Positions 8,700 through 19,400 of a DNA stretch of 64,000 nucleotides are shown here, piece by piece (position 1 is the stretch's first letter; every line of letters begins with the position of its first letter). The DNA lies in contig UBMI01000002.1 of the NCBI GenBank assembly GCA_900466475.1, positions 293,237-357,236 on the forward strand, read 5' to 3'. The notes beneath the pieces were generated by a model. The model searched no databases, had not been told where the DNA came from, and saw only the letters and a list, made by a program, of their open reading frames with translations. The DNA comes from Hyphomicrobiales bacterium (lineage in GTDB: Bacteria > Pseudomonadota > Alphaproteobacteria > Rhizobiales > Rhizobiaceae). The position numbers were made by a program, and so were the translations under genes.

Positions 8700-9947
8700 T
8701 TATTCCGCTGCTGTCTTCTGGCCGAAGCGCTTCTCGATATAGTCGATGACGAGGGCTTCGAAATCCGAAGCAATATTCGGGCCGCGCAGCGTCAGGGCCT
8801 TCTTGCCGTCGATGAAGACGGGGGCAGCCGGCGTCTCTCCGGTGCCGGGGAGCGAGATGCCGATATCAGCGTGCTTGCTTTCACCCGGTCCGTTGACGAT
8901 GCAGCCCATGACCGCGACATTAAGCGCTTCCACGCCCGGATATTTCTCACGCCAGATTGGCATGTTTTTGCGGATGTCGTTCTGGATGTTCTGTGCGAGC
9001 TCCTGGAACACCGTCGAGGTCGTACGCCCGCAACCGGGACAGGCCGCGACGACGGGCACGAACTGACGGAAGCCCATGACCTGAAGCAGTTCCTGCGCCA
9101 CCTGAACCTCGCGGGTGCGGTCGCCATTCGGCTCCGGCGTCAGCGAAATGCGGATCGTATCGCCGATGCCGTTCTGCAGCACATAGCCCATGGCAGCCGA
9201 AGACGCGACAATGCCCTTGGTGCCCATGCCGGCTTCGGTCAGGCCGAGATGCAGCGCATGGTTTGAGCGTTCGGCGAGCATGGAATTGACGGCAATCAGG
9301 TCCTGAACCTGGCTGACCTTGGCCGACAGGATGATACGATTGCGCGGCAGGCCGATCTCTTCGGCAAGCTGTGCCGACAGCAGCGCCGATTGCACGATCG
9401 CCTCGTGCGTCACCTGCCGGGCAGAAAGCGGCGAACCCTCGGCCTGGTTCTTGTCCATCAGCTGCGTCAGCAGTTCCTGGTCCAGCGAACCCCAATTGAC
9501 GCCGATGCGCACCGGTTTGTTATAGCGGATCGCCATCTCGATGATTTCGGCGAACTGCTTATCCTTCTTGTCCTTGAAGCCGACATTACCAGGATTGATG
9601 CGGTACTTCGCCAGCGCTTCGGCACAGGCCGGATGATCGGCAAGCAGCTTGTGGCCGATATAGTGGAAGTCGCCAATCAGCGGCACATCCATGCCGAGGC
9701 GCAAGAGGCGCTCGCGGATCTTCGGCACAGCGGCAGCACTTTCGTCGCGATCGACGGTGATGCGGACGAGCTCCGAACCTGCACGATGAAGTGCGGCCAC
9801 CTGGGCGACGGTGGAATCCACATCAGCCGTATCGGTGTTCGTCATGGATTGCACGACCACCGGCGCGCCACCGCCGACAATGACGCCGCCAACATCGACA
9901 GCAACGGAGGCGCGGCGCGGTTTCGGATCGAAATCGAAAGCAGACAT
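8700..9947 (-). CDS. ispG: 4-hydroxy-3-methylbut-2-enyl diphosphate synthase IspG (GcpE)
   Basis: IspG reduces methylerythritol cyclodiphosphate to HMBPP, the penultimate step of the MEP isoprenoid pathway, using a [4Fe-4S] cluster. The 415-residue protein begins with the TIM-barrel region ([19 protein letters not shown]) and ends with the cluster-binding domain: CPGCGRTTS supplies two cysteines and CIVNGPGE the third. Length is normal for the two-domain bacterial form. Being next to the FPP synthase gene, it shares the isoprenoid theme, but the two genes are convergent and so not in one operon. Confidence 0.96.
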   Translation of the reverse strand: MSAFDFDPKPRRASVAVDVGGVIVGGGAPVVVQSMTNTDTADVDSTVAQVAALHRAGSELVRITVDRDESAAAVPKIRERLLRLGMDVPLIGDFHYIGHKLLADHPACAEALAKYRINPGNVGFKDKKDKQFAEIIEMAIRYNKPVRIGVNWGSLDQELLTQLMDKNQAEGSPLSARQVTHEAIVQSALLSAQLAEEIGLPRNRIILSAKVSQVQDLIAVNSMLAERSNHALHLGLTEAGMGTKGIVASSAAMGYVLQNGIGDTIRISLTPEPNGDRTREVQVAQELLQVMGFRQFVPVVAACPGCGRTTSTVFQELAQNIQNDIRKNMPIWREKYPGVEALNVAVMGCIVNGPGESKHADIGISLPGTGETPAAPVFIDGKKALTLRGPNIASDFEALVIDYIEKRFGQKTAAE

Positions 9948-10041
9948 GAAGAGCTCTACACCCGGAAAACAGAGCCTTTCAGGTGGATCAAGCCCGCGAG
10001 CTTGTCAACCGCCCCGTATATCACTTTTGTTTGGAGGCGGC

Positions 10042-11235
10042 TCAGTGGCCGCCACCCGAGACACCGTCGGCATAATGCGCAAGTTTGGAGAATGCGAGAA
10101 CCACGAGCAGCAGCACCGGCAGCGCCATAAAGACGGCAGCAAAACCCACATGCTCGGCGACGAAGCCGATTACCGAGGGCGCCACCAGCATGCCGGAATA
10201 GCCCATGGTCGTGACGACGGAGATACCGATGCCAGGCTTCAAGCCGGGGATGTTGCCCGCTGCCGAAAAGGCGATCGGCACCATGTTGGAAATACCGATA
10301 CCGCAGAGTGCGAAGCCGAGGATGGCGATCTCGGCGTCAGGCGCAAGGCTTGCAAGCAGCATGCCGGCAATCGCGAACAGCGTGCAGATACGCAGCGTCT
10401 TCACACCACCGAGACGATCGCGGACTAGGTCGCCGGCAAAGCGCATGATCGCCATGGTCGCCGAGAAGGCCGCAAAACCGAGGCCGGACAGCGCGACCGA
10501 TGCGTCCATTTCCTGCCGGAGATAAAGCGCACCCCAGTCGAGCACCGCGCCCTCCGGCACCATGCAGAACAAGGCCATCAGGCCGAGCAGCCAGGGGAGC
10601 GGCACCATCGGCAACCGCGTCTTTTCCTTCTTGTCTTCGGGATGCGGCGGGTCGGCCAGGATCATCGGCCAGGCGATAGCAACGAAGATCGCGGCAAGCA
10701 CGGTTGCCAGTTCCGCGTGACCAAGAATACCGAGTCTGGAAATCACCAGGCCGCCGAGGCCGGAGCCGATCAAGCCGCCGAGGCTCCAGAAAGCGTGGCA
10801 GGACGACATGATGGCGCGTCGCATGGATTTTTCCACCGCCACAGCATTGGCATTCATCGCCACGTCCATTGCCCCGATGAAACCGCCGAAAAGGAAGAGC
10901 GAGATCGCCCCGGTTATGACGTTCGGTGCAAGCGTCAGCGCCAGAAGCAGCGGCAGCACGCAGAGAGCCAGCACCCGCACGACAACGCGCGAACCATGTT
11001 TGGCGATCTGCGCACCGGCGATCGGCATCATGACCAGCGAGCCGAAACCAAAGACGAGGATCATCAGCCCGAGCTCGAACTTGGTCAGTCCCAGCCGCTC
11101 GGCAAAGTCGGGAATCTTTGGCGCCCAGCAGCCGACGACGAAACCATTCATGAGAAAGAGCAGCGAGACCGCCGCTCTGCTCTTGGTTATGAAACCGCTC
11201 CGTGCCCTCGGCACTGCACCCACGCTACTATCCAT
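10042..11235 (-). CDS. MFS transporter, YbjJ/FucP-like
   Basis: This 397-residue inner-membrane protein has about 12 hydrophobic segments. The first (AAVSLLFLMNGFVVGCWAPKIPDF) and the GFGSLVMMPIAGAQIAKHGSR loop resemble the YbjJ/FucP branch of the major facilitator superfamily, which includes sugar-proton symporters and orphan carriers. The substrate is unknown. The ATG at 11235 has AAGGAA just upstream and gives normal length; an earlier in-frame start is unsupported. The deoR-type gene 61 bases upstream on the same strand probably controls it. Confidence 0.85.
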   Translation of the reverse strand: MDSSVGAVPRARSGFITKSRAAVSLLFLMNGFVVGCWAPKIPDFAERLGLTKFELGLMILVFGFGSLVMMPIAGAQIAKHGSRVVVRVLALCVLPLLLALTLAPNVITGAISLFLFGGFIGAMDVAMNANAVAVEKSMRRAIMSSCHAFWSLGGLIGSGLGGLVISRLGILGHAELATVLAAIFVAIAWPMILADPPHPEDKKEKTRLPMVPLPWLLGLMALFCMVPEGAVLDWGALYLRQEMDASVALSGLGFAAFSATMAIMRFAGDLVRDRLGGVKTLRICTLFAIAGMLLASLAPDAEIAILGFALCGIGISNMVPIAFSAAGNIPGLKPGIGISVVTTMGYSGMLVAPSVIGFVAEHVGFAAVFMALPVLLLVVLAFSKLAHYADGVSGGGH

Positions 11236-11296
11236 TTCCTTGTCTTTCCTCTTGATCGGGCATGCGTGCCCGATCCCCATAACAGGCGGAACGGCC

Positions 11297-12079
11297 TCAG
11301 GCAGTCTTGTCCGCAATGATCGTCCGGCACCCGCGTGCACGGTATTCCCGAAGCATGGTGGCATCCGCATCGTGCTCTACGATGAGGCATTCGCAATGAG
11401 CGACCGGCAGGACGCTGTGTGGTGCAGCCGTGCCGAATTTTTCCGATGTCGCAGCGACCATGACCCGCTTGCTTCTGGAGGTGGCGAATCTTTTGAACTC
11501 CGCATCCTCGAAGCCGAATGTCGTCAATCCCGCCTCGATATCGACGCCGCAGGCGCCCAGGATGCAGAGATCGGGGGCCAGCTGCTCCATGTCTCGCAAT
11601 GCCTTGGCGCCAAGCGAACCGCCGGTTTGGCGGTCCACCAGACCACCGATCAGGATGACATTGACACCGGGCTTCTCGATCAACGCGGCAGCAATCGCCG
11701 GCGCATTGGTTGCCGCCGTCAGCGCAAGATCAGTCGGCAAAGCGTTGGCAATCGCCAGATTGGTGCTGCCCGCATCAAAGAACACCGTCGTCCCTGCGAC
11801 GATTTCCTCCGCAGCAGCACGCGCCAGTGCCTGCTTTCGCTCAGTGGCAAAGCTCATGCGCTGGGTCAGGCTTCCGTGCGCCGGCGAAATCGGCAAGGCT
11901 CCGCCATATACCCTCTCGCAGAGCCCTGCTGCAGCCATCTCACGCAGGTCGCGCCGCACCGTATCTTCCGAGACGCCGAATTCGAGCGCCAGTTCCGCGG
12001 CCAGCACCCGACCATGCGTCTTGAGCCGCTCGGAAATCACAGTCTGGCGTTCCCGCAACAGGAAATCTTGCATGTTCAT
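11297..12079 (-). CDS. DeoR-family transcriptional regulator
   Basis: This 260-residue protein has an N-terminal DeoR winged helix-turn-helix (about 8-60; RQTVISERLKTHGRVLAAELALEFGVSEDTVRRDLREM) and a C-terminal DeoRC effector domain (about 78-235) with the FFDAGSTNLAIA and GGLVDRQTGGSLG motifs that bind a sugar phosphate. Such proteins usually repress the neighbouring sugar-use or transport genes. The MFS gene follows 61 bases downstream in the same direction. A 17-base palindrome upstream (12129-12145) is a candidate operator. Confidence 0.9.
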   Translation of the reverse strand: MNMQDFLLRERQTVISERLKTHGRVLAAELALEFGVSEDTVRRDLREMAAAGLCERVYGGALPISPAHGSLTQRMSFATERKQALARAAAEEIVAGTTVFFDAGSTNLAIANALPTDLALTAATNAPAIAAALIEKPGVNVILIGGLVDRQTGGSLGAKALRDMEQLAPDLCILGACGVDIEAGLTTFGFEDAEFKRFATSRSKRVMVAATSEKFGTAAPHSVLPVAHCECLIVEHDADATMLREYRARGCRTIIADKTA

Positions 12080-12128
12080 ACCGGATCAATATCTCAGAAT
12101 CTGAAATCATGCATAAACACTGATAATC

Positions 12129-12145
12129 GTGCATGCAACATGCAC
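12129..12145. promoter_or_regulatory. Palindrome GTGCATG-CAA-CATGCAC, candidate DeoR operator
   Basis: Two perfect seven-base arms around CAA lie 50 bases upstream of the deoR start and 60 bases before the first start of the divergent DMT gene. A related half site, CATGCATAAACACTGA, stands just to the left. Position and symmetry suggest an operator; the regulator assignment is inferred from adjacency. Confidence 0.5.
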
Positions 12146-12204
12146 AGCCACACATTTTCTGACGCTCTGAAACAAAGTGCCGCCGGCAGGCGAAATCTCG
12201 CATA

Positions 12205-13152
12205 TTGACCGCCTCCGAGCGCGGGACTATCGATCGGGCATCCTCGATTCCCGCCGGCGTTACCCGCCTCTGGTACATCTCCGTGAAAAACTCCATCAGC
12301 CTGGGCATTCTGCTCACGACATCAGCCTACATGGCGTTCACTTTCCATGATGCGATCGTCAAGGTTTTGACGGCGAGCATTCCCGTCTGGCAGATCCTGT
12401 TTTTCCGCAGCCTAACCATTCTCGTCGGCTGCCTCGCCTATGGCCGCGGCCAGCTTGTCCATAAGACAATTACCTCACCGATCATCAAGCCGATGATTGC
12501 CCGAAGCATTCTGCTGCTTTGCGCGTGGCTTTCCTATTATACCGCCGCAAGCCATCTGCAGCTCGCTGAAGTCACCACACTTTATTACGCCGCTCCCGTC
12601 GTCGGCACCGTACTTGCCTGGTTCATCCTGAGAGAAGAGGTGACACCCGCGCGTTGGCTCGCCGTTGGCATCGGCTTCGTGGGCGTTCTCATTGCGTGCA
12701 ATCCCGCCGGCCTCACGATCTCCTGGTCCGTCTATCTGGCGCTGCAGGCAGCCGTACTCTGGGCCTCCGCCATGGTGCTGCTGCGCAAGACCTCGCTGCA
12801 TGAAAAGACAATCATCCAGCTTGTGGTCTCCAATGTTTTCTTTCTCATTATGACAGGCACCGCTGTCGTCTACACCTGGCAGACACCAACCTTGACGCAA
12901 CTCGGCTTGCTCGTCGGCACCGGTGTCGTGGCCGGCTGTGCCCAATTCGCCCTCTTTGAAGGCATGCGTCAGGCACCGGTCTCGGTGCTTGCACCATTCG
13001 AATATACATCGCTCGTCTGGGCCTTCATCCTTGGCTATCTGATCTGGGCCGACATTCCGACGCACAACGTTATCGTCGGAGCGATCATGATCCTTGGCGC
13101 GGGTTTCATCATTATCGTCAGCGAGAGACTGCGCCGCCGCGTCGCGGTTTGA
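12205..13152 (+). CDS. DMT-superfamily (EamA) permease
   Basis: The protein (up to 315 residues) has ten hydrophobic segments in two EamA repeats, for example AARSILLLCAWLSYYTAASHL-like helices in the first half and the PFEYTSLVWAFILGYLIWAD segment in the second. EamA carriers move amino acids, metabolites or drugs across the inner membrane; the substrate is unknown. The start is uncertain: a TTG at 12205 gives the longest form, and a GTG at 12283 would start at the first helix. Neither has a strong ribosome binding site. It is divergent from the deoR gene. Confidence 0.85.
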   Translation: MTASERGTIDRASSIPAGVTRLWYISVKNSISLGILLTTSAYMAFTFHDAIVKVLTASIPVWQILFFRSLTILVGCLAYGRGQLVHKTITSPIIKPMIARSILLLCAWLSYYTAASHLQLAEVTTLYYAAPVVGTVLAWFILREEVTPARWLAVGIGFVGVLIACNPAGLTISWSVYLALQAAVLWASAMVLLRKTSLHEKTIIQLVVSNVFFLIMTGTAVVYTWQTPTLTQLGLLVGTGVVAGCAQFALFEGMRQAPVSVLAPFEYTSLVWAFILGYLIWADIPTHNVIVGAIMILGAGFIIIVSERLRRRVAV

Positions 13153-13304
13153 GACCGGTTTCTGCGGAATTCGGGACTAGAACGACTGCTTGAGAAAAAT
13201 ATTCGCAGTTGCCGCTTTTATTTGCAGTTTTCTACGCTTCCGTCGCCGCAATTTTCTGCGATGTATCGCCATCCGAACAGCTTTTCCCAAGGATGGAAAG
13301 AACA

Positions 13305-14078
13305 ATGAACTGGTTGAAAACCGTCGCCGCCGCAGCCCTTATTCAGGCCGCAGCCCTTATTCCCGCCCATGCCGGTGAAAACCTTAGCGCCATCAAGTCT
13401 GCCGGTGTCTTCAAGATCGGGACGGAAGGCACCTACGCCCCGTTCACCTATCATGACGAAAGCGGCAAGCTGGTCGGCTTCGACGTCGAGATCGGCGAAG
13501 CGGTCGCTGCCAAGCTCGGCGTTAAAGCCCAGTTCGTCGAGGGCAAGTGGGACGGCCTGATCGCCGGCCTCGACGCCAACCGCTACGACACGGTTATCAA
13601 TCAGGTCGGCATCACCGATGCGCGCAAGCAGAAATACGACTTCTCCGAGCCTTACATCGCCTCCAAGGCCGTTCTGATCGTCCGCGACGGCGATGACAGC
13701 ATCAAGTCCTTTGCCGATCTCAAGGGAAAGAAGTCCGCCCAGTCGCTGACCAGCAACTTCGGCAAGCTGGCGACCGAAGCCGGCGCAGAACTTGTCGGCA
13801 CCGACGGTTTCGACCAGTCGATCCAGCTCGTGCTGACAAAGCGCGCCGACGCAACGATCAACGACAGCCTCTCCTTCCTCGACTTCAAGAAGCACAAGCC
13901 GGACGCTCCCGTAAAGATCGTCGCTCAGCAGGAAAATGCCGATTACTCCGGCATCATCATCCGCAAGGGCGAACCGGAATTGGTCGAAGCGATCAACAAG
14001 GCGCTCGCCGACATCAAGGCCGACGGCACCTACAAGAAGATCGCTGACAAGTATTTCGGTCAGGACGTTTCCAAGTAA
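13305..14078 (+). CDS. Amino-acid ABC transporter substrate-binding protein
   Basis: This 257-residue periplasmic protein starts with a signal peptide (MNWLKTVAAAALIQAAALIPAHA, cleaved after AHA) and continues as a family-3 solute-binding protein: GVFKIGTEGTYAPFTYHDESGKLVGFDVEIG is the ligand-binding start and the NRYDTVINQVGITDARKQKYDFSEPY hinge follows. This family binds polar amino acids such as cystine, glutamine or arginine; the exact ligand is not readable. GGAAAG six bases before the ATG fixes the start at 13305. The permease and ATPase follow after a hairpin. Confidence 0.92.
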   Translation: MNWLKTVAAAALIQAAALIPAHAGENLSAIKSAGVFKIGTEGTYAPFTYHDESGKLVGFDVEIGEAVAAKLGVKAQFVEGKWDGLIAGLDANRYDTVINQVGITDARKQKYDFSEPYIASKAVLIVRDGDDSIKSFADLKGKKSAQSLTSNFGKLATEAGAELVGTDGFDQSIQLVLTKRADATINDSLSFLDFKKHKPDAPVKIVAQQENADYSGIIIRKGEPELVEAINKALADIKADGTYKKIADKYFGQDVSK

Positions 14079-14133
14079 GTCGCGGCACAGGCGGTTTCCC
14101 GCCGCCGCCATATCCTTTATAGCTGCATGAAAA

Positions 14134-14168
14134 GCGTCCGGCGAACCCTCGCCGGACGCATCTTTTCT
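14134..14168 (+). terminator. Hairpin between binding-protein and permease genes
   Basis: A perfect 11-bp stem (GCGTCCGGCGA / TCGCCGGACGC) around ACCC is followed by ATCTTTTCTT. It lies between the binding-protein stop and the permease start. Such intercistronic hairpins usually let most transcripts end or be stabilised after the binding protein, so it is made in excess over the membrane parts. Confidence 0.8.
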
Positions 14169-14181
14169 TGAGGATACGCCC

Positions 14182-14862
14182 TTGCCGCACTGGCTCCAAC
14201 TGATGGCGGAATCGCTTCCCTCGCTCCTTTGGGCCGGGCTGATCTTCACCATTCCCCTCACTCTGCTTTCCTTTGCCTTTGGGCTGATCCTGGGCCTGAT
14301 CACTGCGATTGCCCGCCTGTTCGGCCCTGGACCCGTTGCAGCCATTGCCCGCTTCTATGTCTGGGTCATCCGCGGCACACCGCTGCTCGTCCAGCTCTTC
14401 GTGATCTTTTATGGCCTGCCGAGCATCGGCATCCTGCTTGATGCCTTTCCGGCAGCACTCATCGGCTTCACACTGAATATCGGCGCCTACAGCTCCGAAA
14501 TCATCCGTGCTGTCATATCTTCCGTGCCGAAGGGTCAATGGGAAGCAGCCTATTCGATCGGCATGAGCTGGCGCCAGGCCATGAGCCGCACCATCCTGCC
14601 GCAGGCCGCCCGTGTCGCAGTGCCGCCGCTCTCGAATACCTTCATCTCGCTGGTGAAGGACACCTCGCTCGCTGCCGCCATTACCGTGCCGGAGCTTTTC
14701 CAGGCCGCCCAGCGCATCGTCGCGACCACCTACGAACCGCTGATCCTCTATATTGAAGCGGCGCTGATCTATCTCGCCTTGAGCTCCGTACTCTCGGCTC
14801 TGCAGCAGCGGCTGGAGCGCCGCTTCGCGCGTTATGGCGGGATGCTGGAGGCAAATGCATGA
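14182..14862 (+). CDS. Amino-acid ABC transporter permease
   Basis: This 226-residue membrane protein is a HisM/GlnP-type permease with five or six helices. The LIFTIPLTLLSFAFGLILGLI segment starts the HEQRO domain, and the ATPase-contact EAA loop reads EAAYSIGMSWRQAMSRTILPQA (about 120-140). It starts with TTG at 14182, preceded by GAGGA eight bases upstream; an ATG at 14203 is the alternative. Its stop overlaps the ATPase start (ATGA), so the two are translationally coupled. Confidence 0.9.
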   Translation: MPHWLQLMAESLPSLLWAGLIFTIPLTLLSFAFGLILGLITAIARLFGPGPVAAIARFYVWVIRGTPLLVQLFVIFYGLPSIGILLDAFPAALIGFTLNIGAYSSEIIRAVISSVPKGQWEAAYSIGMSWRQAMSRTILPQAARVAVPPLSNTFISLVKDTSLAAAITVPELFQAAQRIVATTYEPLILYIEAALIYLALSSVLSALQQRLERRFARYGGMLEANA

Positions 14863-15620
14863 TCGAGCTTTCCAATATCGAAAAGCGCTTCGGCGACGCG
14901 GTCATCCTGAAGGATATCAGTATCCGCATCCCCGAAGGCAGCGTCACCGCCCTCGTCGGCCCCTCCGGCGGCGGCAAGAGCACCCTGCTCCGCTGCATCA
15001 ATCTCCTGGAGATCCCCACCGTCGGCACAATCCGCCTCGGCGAAGAAACGCTCTCTTTCACGCCCGGAAAGCGTGTCGGCTGGCAGGCGATCCAGAAGAT
15101 CCGTCGCCAGACCGGCATGGTGTTCCAGAACTTTCAGCTGTTTCCGCATCAGACGGCGATCGAAAACGTCATGGAAGGTCTGGTCACGGTCCTGAAATGG
15201 CCAAAGGAAAGGGCGCGCGAACGCGCCATGGAGCTGATGACCAAGGTCGGCATGGCGCACAAGACCGACGCCTGGCCCTCGACACTCTCCGGCGGCCAGC
15301 AGCAGCGCGTGGCAATCGCCCGCGCGCTTGCGCCGTCACCGCGTGTCCTGCTCTGTGACGAGCCGACATCCGCGCTCGATCCGGAACTTTCGGCCGAAGT
15401 AGTAGACGTGCTGGGCCAGCTTGCCCGCGAGGGCACGACCATGGTCATGGCGACCCATGATCTTCGCCTCGCCTCCAAGATCGCCAATGACGTGGTTTTT
15501 CTCGAGGCCGGTAGTGTGGTCGAAACCGGCAGCGCCAGGGCGATCTTCAATACACCGGAGAAGGAACGCACCAAGCGCTTCATCTCCACCATCAACGCCG
15601 CTCATACCTACGATATCTGA
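14859..15620 (+). CDS. Amino-acid ABC transporter ATP-binding protein
   Basis: This 253-residue ATPase powers the uptake system made of the two preceding genes. It has Walker A (GPSGGGKST, about 36-44), a Q-loop (VFQNFQLFPHQTAIENV), the ABC signature LSGGQQQRVAIARAL, Walker B (LLCDEPTSALD) and the switch histidine in MATHD. Length and Q-loop sequence fit the polar amino-acid (GlnQ/HisP) group. It is the last gene of a three-gene operon and a palindrome follows its stop. Confidence 0.94.
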   Translation: MIELSNIEKRFGDAVILKDISIRIPEGSVTALVGPSGGGKSTLLRCINLLEIPTVGTIRLGEETLSFTPGKRVGWQAIQKIRRQTGMVFQNFQLFPHQTAIENVMEGLVTVLKWPKERARERAMELMTKVGMAHKTDAWPSTLSGGQQQRVAIARALAPSPRVLLCDEPTSALDPELSAEVVDVLGQLAREGTTMVMATHDLRLASKIANDVVFLEAGSVVETGSARAIFNTPEKERTKRFISTINAAHTYDI

Positions 15621-15624
15621 GCCA

Positions 15625-15650
15625 ATGCCGGGATGTTGGCATCCCGGCAT
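15625..15650. terminator. Perfect 11-bp hairpin between convergent genes
   Basis: ATGCCGGGATG and CATCCCGGCAT pair around TTGG, five bases after the ATPase stop and 12 bases before the stop of the facing FMN-reductase gene. There is no T-run on either side, so it may end transcription inefficiently or only protect the 3' end. Confidence 0.5.
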
Positions 15651-15662
15651 ACGGAATTCCGA

Positions 15663-16235
15663 TCAGGCGGACGTGACGACGGCACGCGCTGCCTTCAGCG
15701 CATTGCCCCACCAGGTCAGCTGATCGAGCAGGTTCTTGGCGGCTTCATTCAGATGCGCGTAATCGCCGAGGCTCTTGCCTTCCTTCAGAACGGCAAGATA
15801 TTCGCTGAATGCGATGTGAACCCCCGTCCTGACGGAAGCTGCACTCATTTCGACGAACACCAGGCGAAGCTGCTCGACGGCGCGTGCGCCGCCGACGCCG
15901 CCGTAACCGACGAAGCCAACCGGCTTCTGGATGAATTCGCCGAGATCGATCGCGTTCTTCAGAACGGCCGTGGGAGCATGGTTATATTCGGCGACCGTGA
16001 AGATGAAGCCGTCGAATTCGCGCAGCTTCTTCTTCCAGCGCTCGGCGGTTTCGCTTTCCGCCGTGGTGGCGCGCTCTTCGCCGAAGAAATGCATGGGGTA
16101 GTCGAGAAGATCGAGAACTTCGACTTCGAGATCGGAACGCTGGCCGACGAGCTCGGCGATCCACTTGGCCGGATGCTCGGCAAAACGGCCAATACGCGTG
16201 CTGCCGACGATGACGGCAATCTTCAACTTGCTCAT
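15663..16235 (-). CDS. NADPH-dependent FMN reductase family protein
   Basis: This 190-residue cytosolic flavoprotein has the flavodoxin-like fold of the FMN_red family. The phosphate-binding loop is GSTRIGRFAEHPAKW at about 10-24, and the ring-binding segment is TVAEYNHAPTAVLKNAIDL near 78-96, a typical PEYN-type motif. Such enzymes reduce FMN, quinones, azo dyes or chromate with NAD(P)H. The real substrate is unknown. It stands alone, convergent with the ABC operon. Confidence 0.9.
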   Translation of the reverse strand: MSKLKIAVIVGSTRIGRFAEHPAKWIAELVGQRSDLEVEVLDLLDYPMHFFGEERATTAESETAERWKKKLREFDGFIFTVAEYNHAPTAVLKNAIDLGEFIQKPVGFVGYGGVGGARAVEQLRLVFVEMSAASVRTGVHIAFSEYLAVLKEGKSLGDYAHLNEAAKNLLDQLTWWGNALKAARAVVTSA

Positions 16236-16402
16236 GAAATGATCCCTGATTGGTCTTGGGGGCGGTGAGGGGAGCCGAACTCTATGAGAAAGCCTCCCCG
16301 CCCGACAAGGCGAGAAGGCTGCTAACTTATCGAAAAATCAGCTTTTTGATCGGCCGATCGCACACATTCGGGTGATCGCGGAAACGGCCGCCCGTTCCGA
16401 GC

Positions 16403-19400
16403 TCATCCCGCGTAGACGACGAGCAGATCCTTGGCATCGATCTGGTCGCCGGCCTTGACGAGGACTTCCGAAACGGTCCCGTCCTTCTCCGCATGCAATG
16501 CCGTTTCCATCTTCATCGCCTCGATGGAGACGAGTACGTCACCGGCACTGACGACCTGGCCTGGTACAACGAAGGCCCGTGATATGACGCCTGGCATCGG
16601 CGCACCCACATGGGTAGCATTGCCCGGCTCCGCCTTGCGGCGGGCCGCAGCGCCGGAAGCGCCATGGGCCCGATCCGGCACCTTGATGCGGCGCGGCTGG
16701 CCATTGAGCTCGAAGAAGACGGTGACCATGCCCTGGCTGTCGGTGCCACTCATTGCCTGGTTGACGATGACGAGCGTCTTGCCCTTCTCGATATCGGCAA
16801 ACAACTCTTCGCCGTCGGCGAGACCGTAGAAGTAGGCAGGCGTCGGCAGAACCGACACGGGGCCATAAGTGTCCGAAGCCAGCGCGAAATCGCTGAAGAC
16901 CTTTGGATACATGAGATAGGAGGCGAACTCGAAGTCGCTGACCTCACGCTCCAGCTTGGTCTCGATAGTCTTGCGCTCCGCATCGAGATCGGCATCATCA
17001 AGCAGCGATCCGGGGCGCACCGTATAAGGCTGTTCACCCTTCAGAGCCTTCTTTTGCAGGGCTTCCGGCCAACCTGACGGCGGCTGGCCGAGATCGCCCT
17101 TCAGCATGGAGACGACCGATTCCGGGAAGGAAACTTCCTTCTCGGCGCTGACCACATCGGCGACCGTCAGGTCCTGGCTCACCATCATCAGCGCCATGTC
17201 GCCAACGACCTTGGAGGATGGCGTTACCTTGACGATATCGCCGAACATCTGGTTGGCATCGGCATAAGCCTGGGCGACCTGGTGCCAGCGGGTTTCGAGC
17301 CCCAGCGAGCGGGCCTGTTCCTTGAGGTTGGTGAACTGACCGCCCGGCATTTCGTGCAGGTAGACTTCCGATGCCGGGCCCTTCAGATCGCTCTCGAAGG
17401 CTGCATACTGATTGCGAACCGCTTCCCAGTAGAAGGAGATGCGGCGGATCCATTCCGGATCGAGGCCCGGATCCCGCTCGGAACCGCGCAGCGCTTCGAC
17501 GATAGAGCCGAGGCAGGGCTGCGAGGTATTGCCTGACAGCGCATCCATCGCCGCATCGACAGCATCGACGCCGGCATCCACGGCTGCCAGAACAGTGGCC
17601 GCGGCAATGCCCGACGTATCATGCGTGTGGAAATGGATCGGCAGGCTGGTCGCTTCGCGCAGCGCCTTGAACAGCACCTTGGCCGCGGCCGGCTTCAGAA
17701 GACCTGCCATGTCCTTCAGCGCGATGATATGTGCGCCGGCCTTTTCGAGCTCGACGGCAAGGTCCGTATAATACTTCAGGTCATATTTCGGGCGGGCCGA
17801 ATTGAGGATATCGCCGGTATAGCAGATCGCTGCCTCACAGAGCTTGTTCTCCTCGGCCACCGCATCCATCGACACGCGCATGTTCTCCACCCAGTTCAGG
17901 CAGTCGAAGACGCGGAAGAGATCGATGCCGCCCTTGGCGGCCTGACGGACGAAATATTTGACCACATTGTCGGGATAGTTCTTGTAGCCGACGCCGTTTG
18001 CGCCACGCAGCAGCATCTGCAGAAGCAGGTTCGGTGCCGCCTCGCGGATCAGCCCCAGACGCTCCCACGGATCCTCGGTCAGGAACCGCATCGAGACGTC
18101 GAAGGTGGCACCACCCCAGCATTCCAGCGACAGTAAGTTCGGCAGCGCATGCGCATAGGTGCCGGCGATCTTGGCAATGTCATAGGTGCGCATGCGGGTG
18201 GCGAGCAGCGACTGGTGGCCGTCACGCATTGTCGTGTCCGTTAGCAGCACCTGCTTTTGCTCGCGCATCCACTCGCCGAATTTCTTCGGGCCGAGCTGGT
18301 CAAGAAGCTGCTTCGTGCCATCGGGGATCTTGCCGCCATCAATATAGGGCACGATAGGATTGGCAGCGTCCTCCGACGGGCGCGGGCGGTCCTTTGCTTC
18401 CGGGTGGCCGTTGACGGTGACATCGGCGAGATAGGTGAGAAGCTTGGTGGCGCGGTCCTGACGCTTGACCTGCTGGAAAAGTTCGGGCGTCGAGTCAATA
18501 AAGCGGGTCGTATAGCTGTTATCCCTGAACTTCGGATGCGTAATGATCGCTTCGAGAAAGGTCAGGTTGGTAGCAACGCCACGGATACGGAATTCACGCA
18601 GTGCGCGGTCCATGCGCGAAATTGCTTCCAGCGGATTCGGCGCCCAGGCCGTCACCTTCACCAGCAGCGGATCGTAGTAACGCGTGATGATCGCGCCCGT
18701 ATAGGAGGTGCCGCCATCAAGACGGATACCGAAGCCCGATGCCGAGCGATAGGCGGTGATGCGGCCGTAATCCGGAATGAAATTGTGCTCCGGGTCTTCC
18801 GTCGTGATACGGCACTGCAGCGCGTGGCCGTTGAGCCGGATATCCGCCTGCTTCGGCACGCCGGATTCCTCAGTGCCGATCGCAAAGCCGTCGAGGATAT
18901 GAATCTGCGCCTTGACGATATCGATGCCGGTGACGACTTCGGTGACTGTGTGCTCGACCTGGATGCGCGGATTGACCTCGATGAAGTAGAATTTGCCGGT
19001 ATCGGCATCCATCAGGTATTCCACGGTGCCGGCGCCGACATAGTTAGTCGCCTGCGCGATCTTCAATGAATAGGCAGCAAGCTCCTGGCGCTGCGCTTCC
19101 GAAAGATACGGGGCAGGGGCGCGTTCGACGACTTTCTGGTTGCGGCGCTGGATGGAGCAGTCGCGCTCGAAGAGATGCACGACATTGTTATGTGTGTCGC
19201 CGAGGATCTGGCTCTCGACGTGACGGGCGCGCTCGACGAGCTTTTCGAGATAGACCTCATCCTTGCCGAATGCGGCCATCGCCTCGCGCTTGGCTTCCGT
19301 TACCTCGCGGGCCAGATCGGCTTCGGAGCGGATGACGCGCATGCCACGACCACCGCCGCCCCAGGATGCCTTCAGCATCACGGGATAGCCGATCACACCG

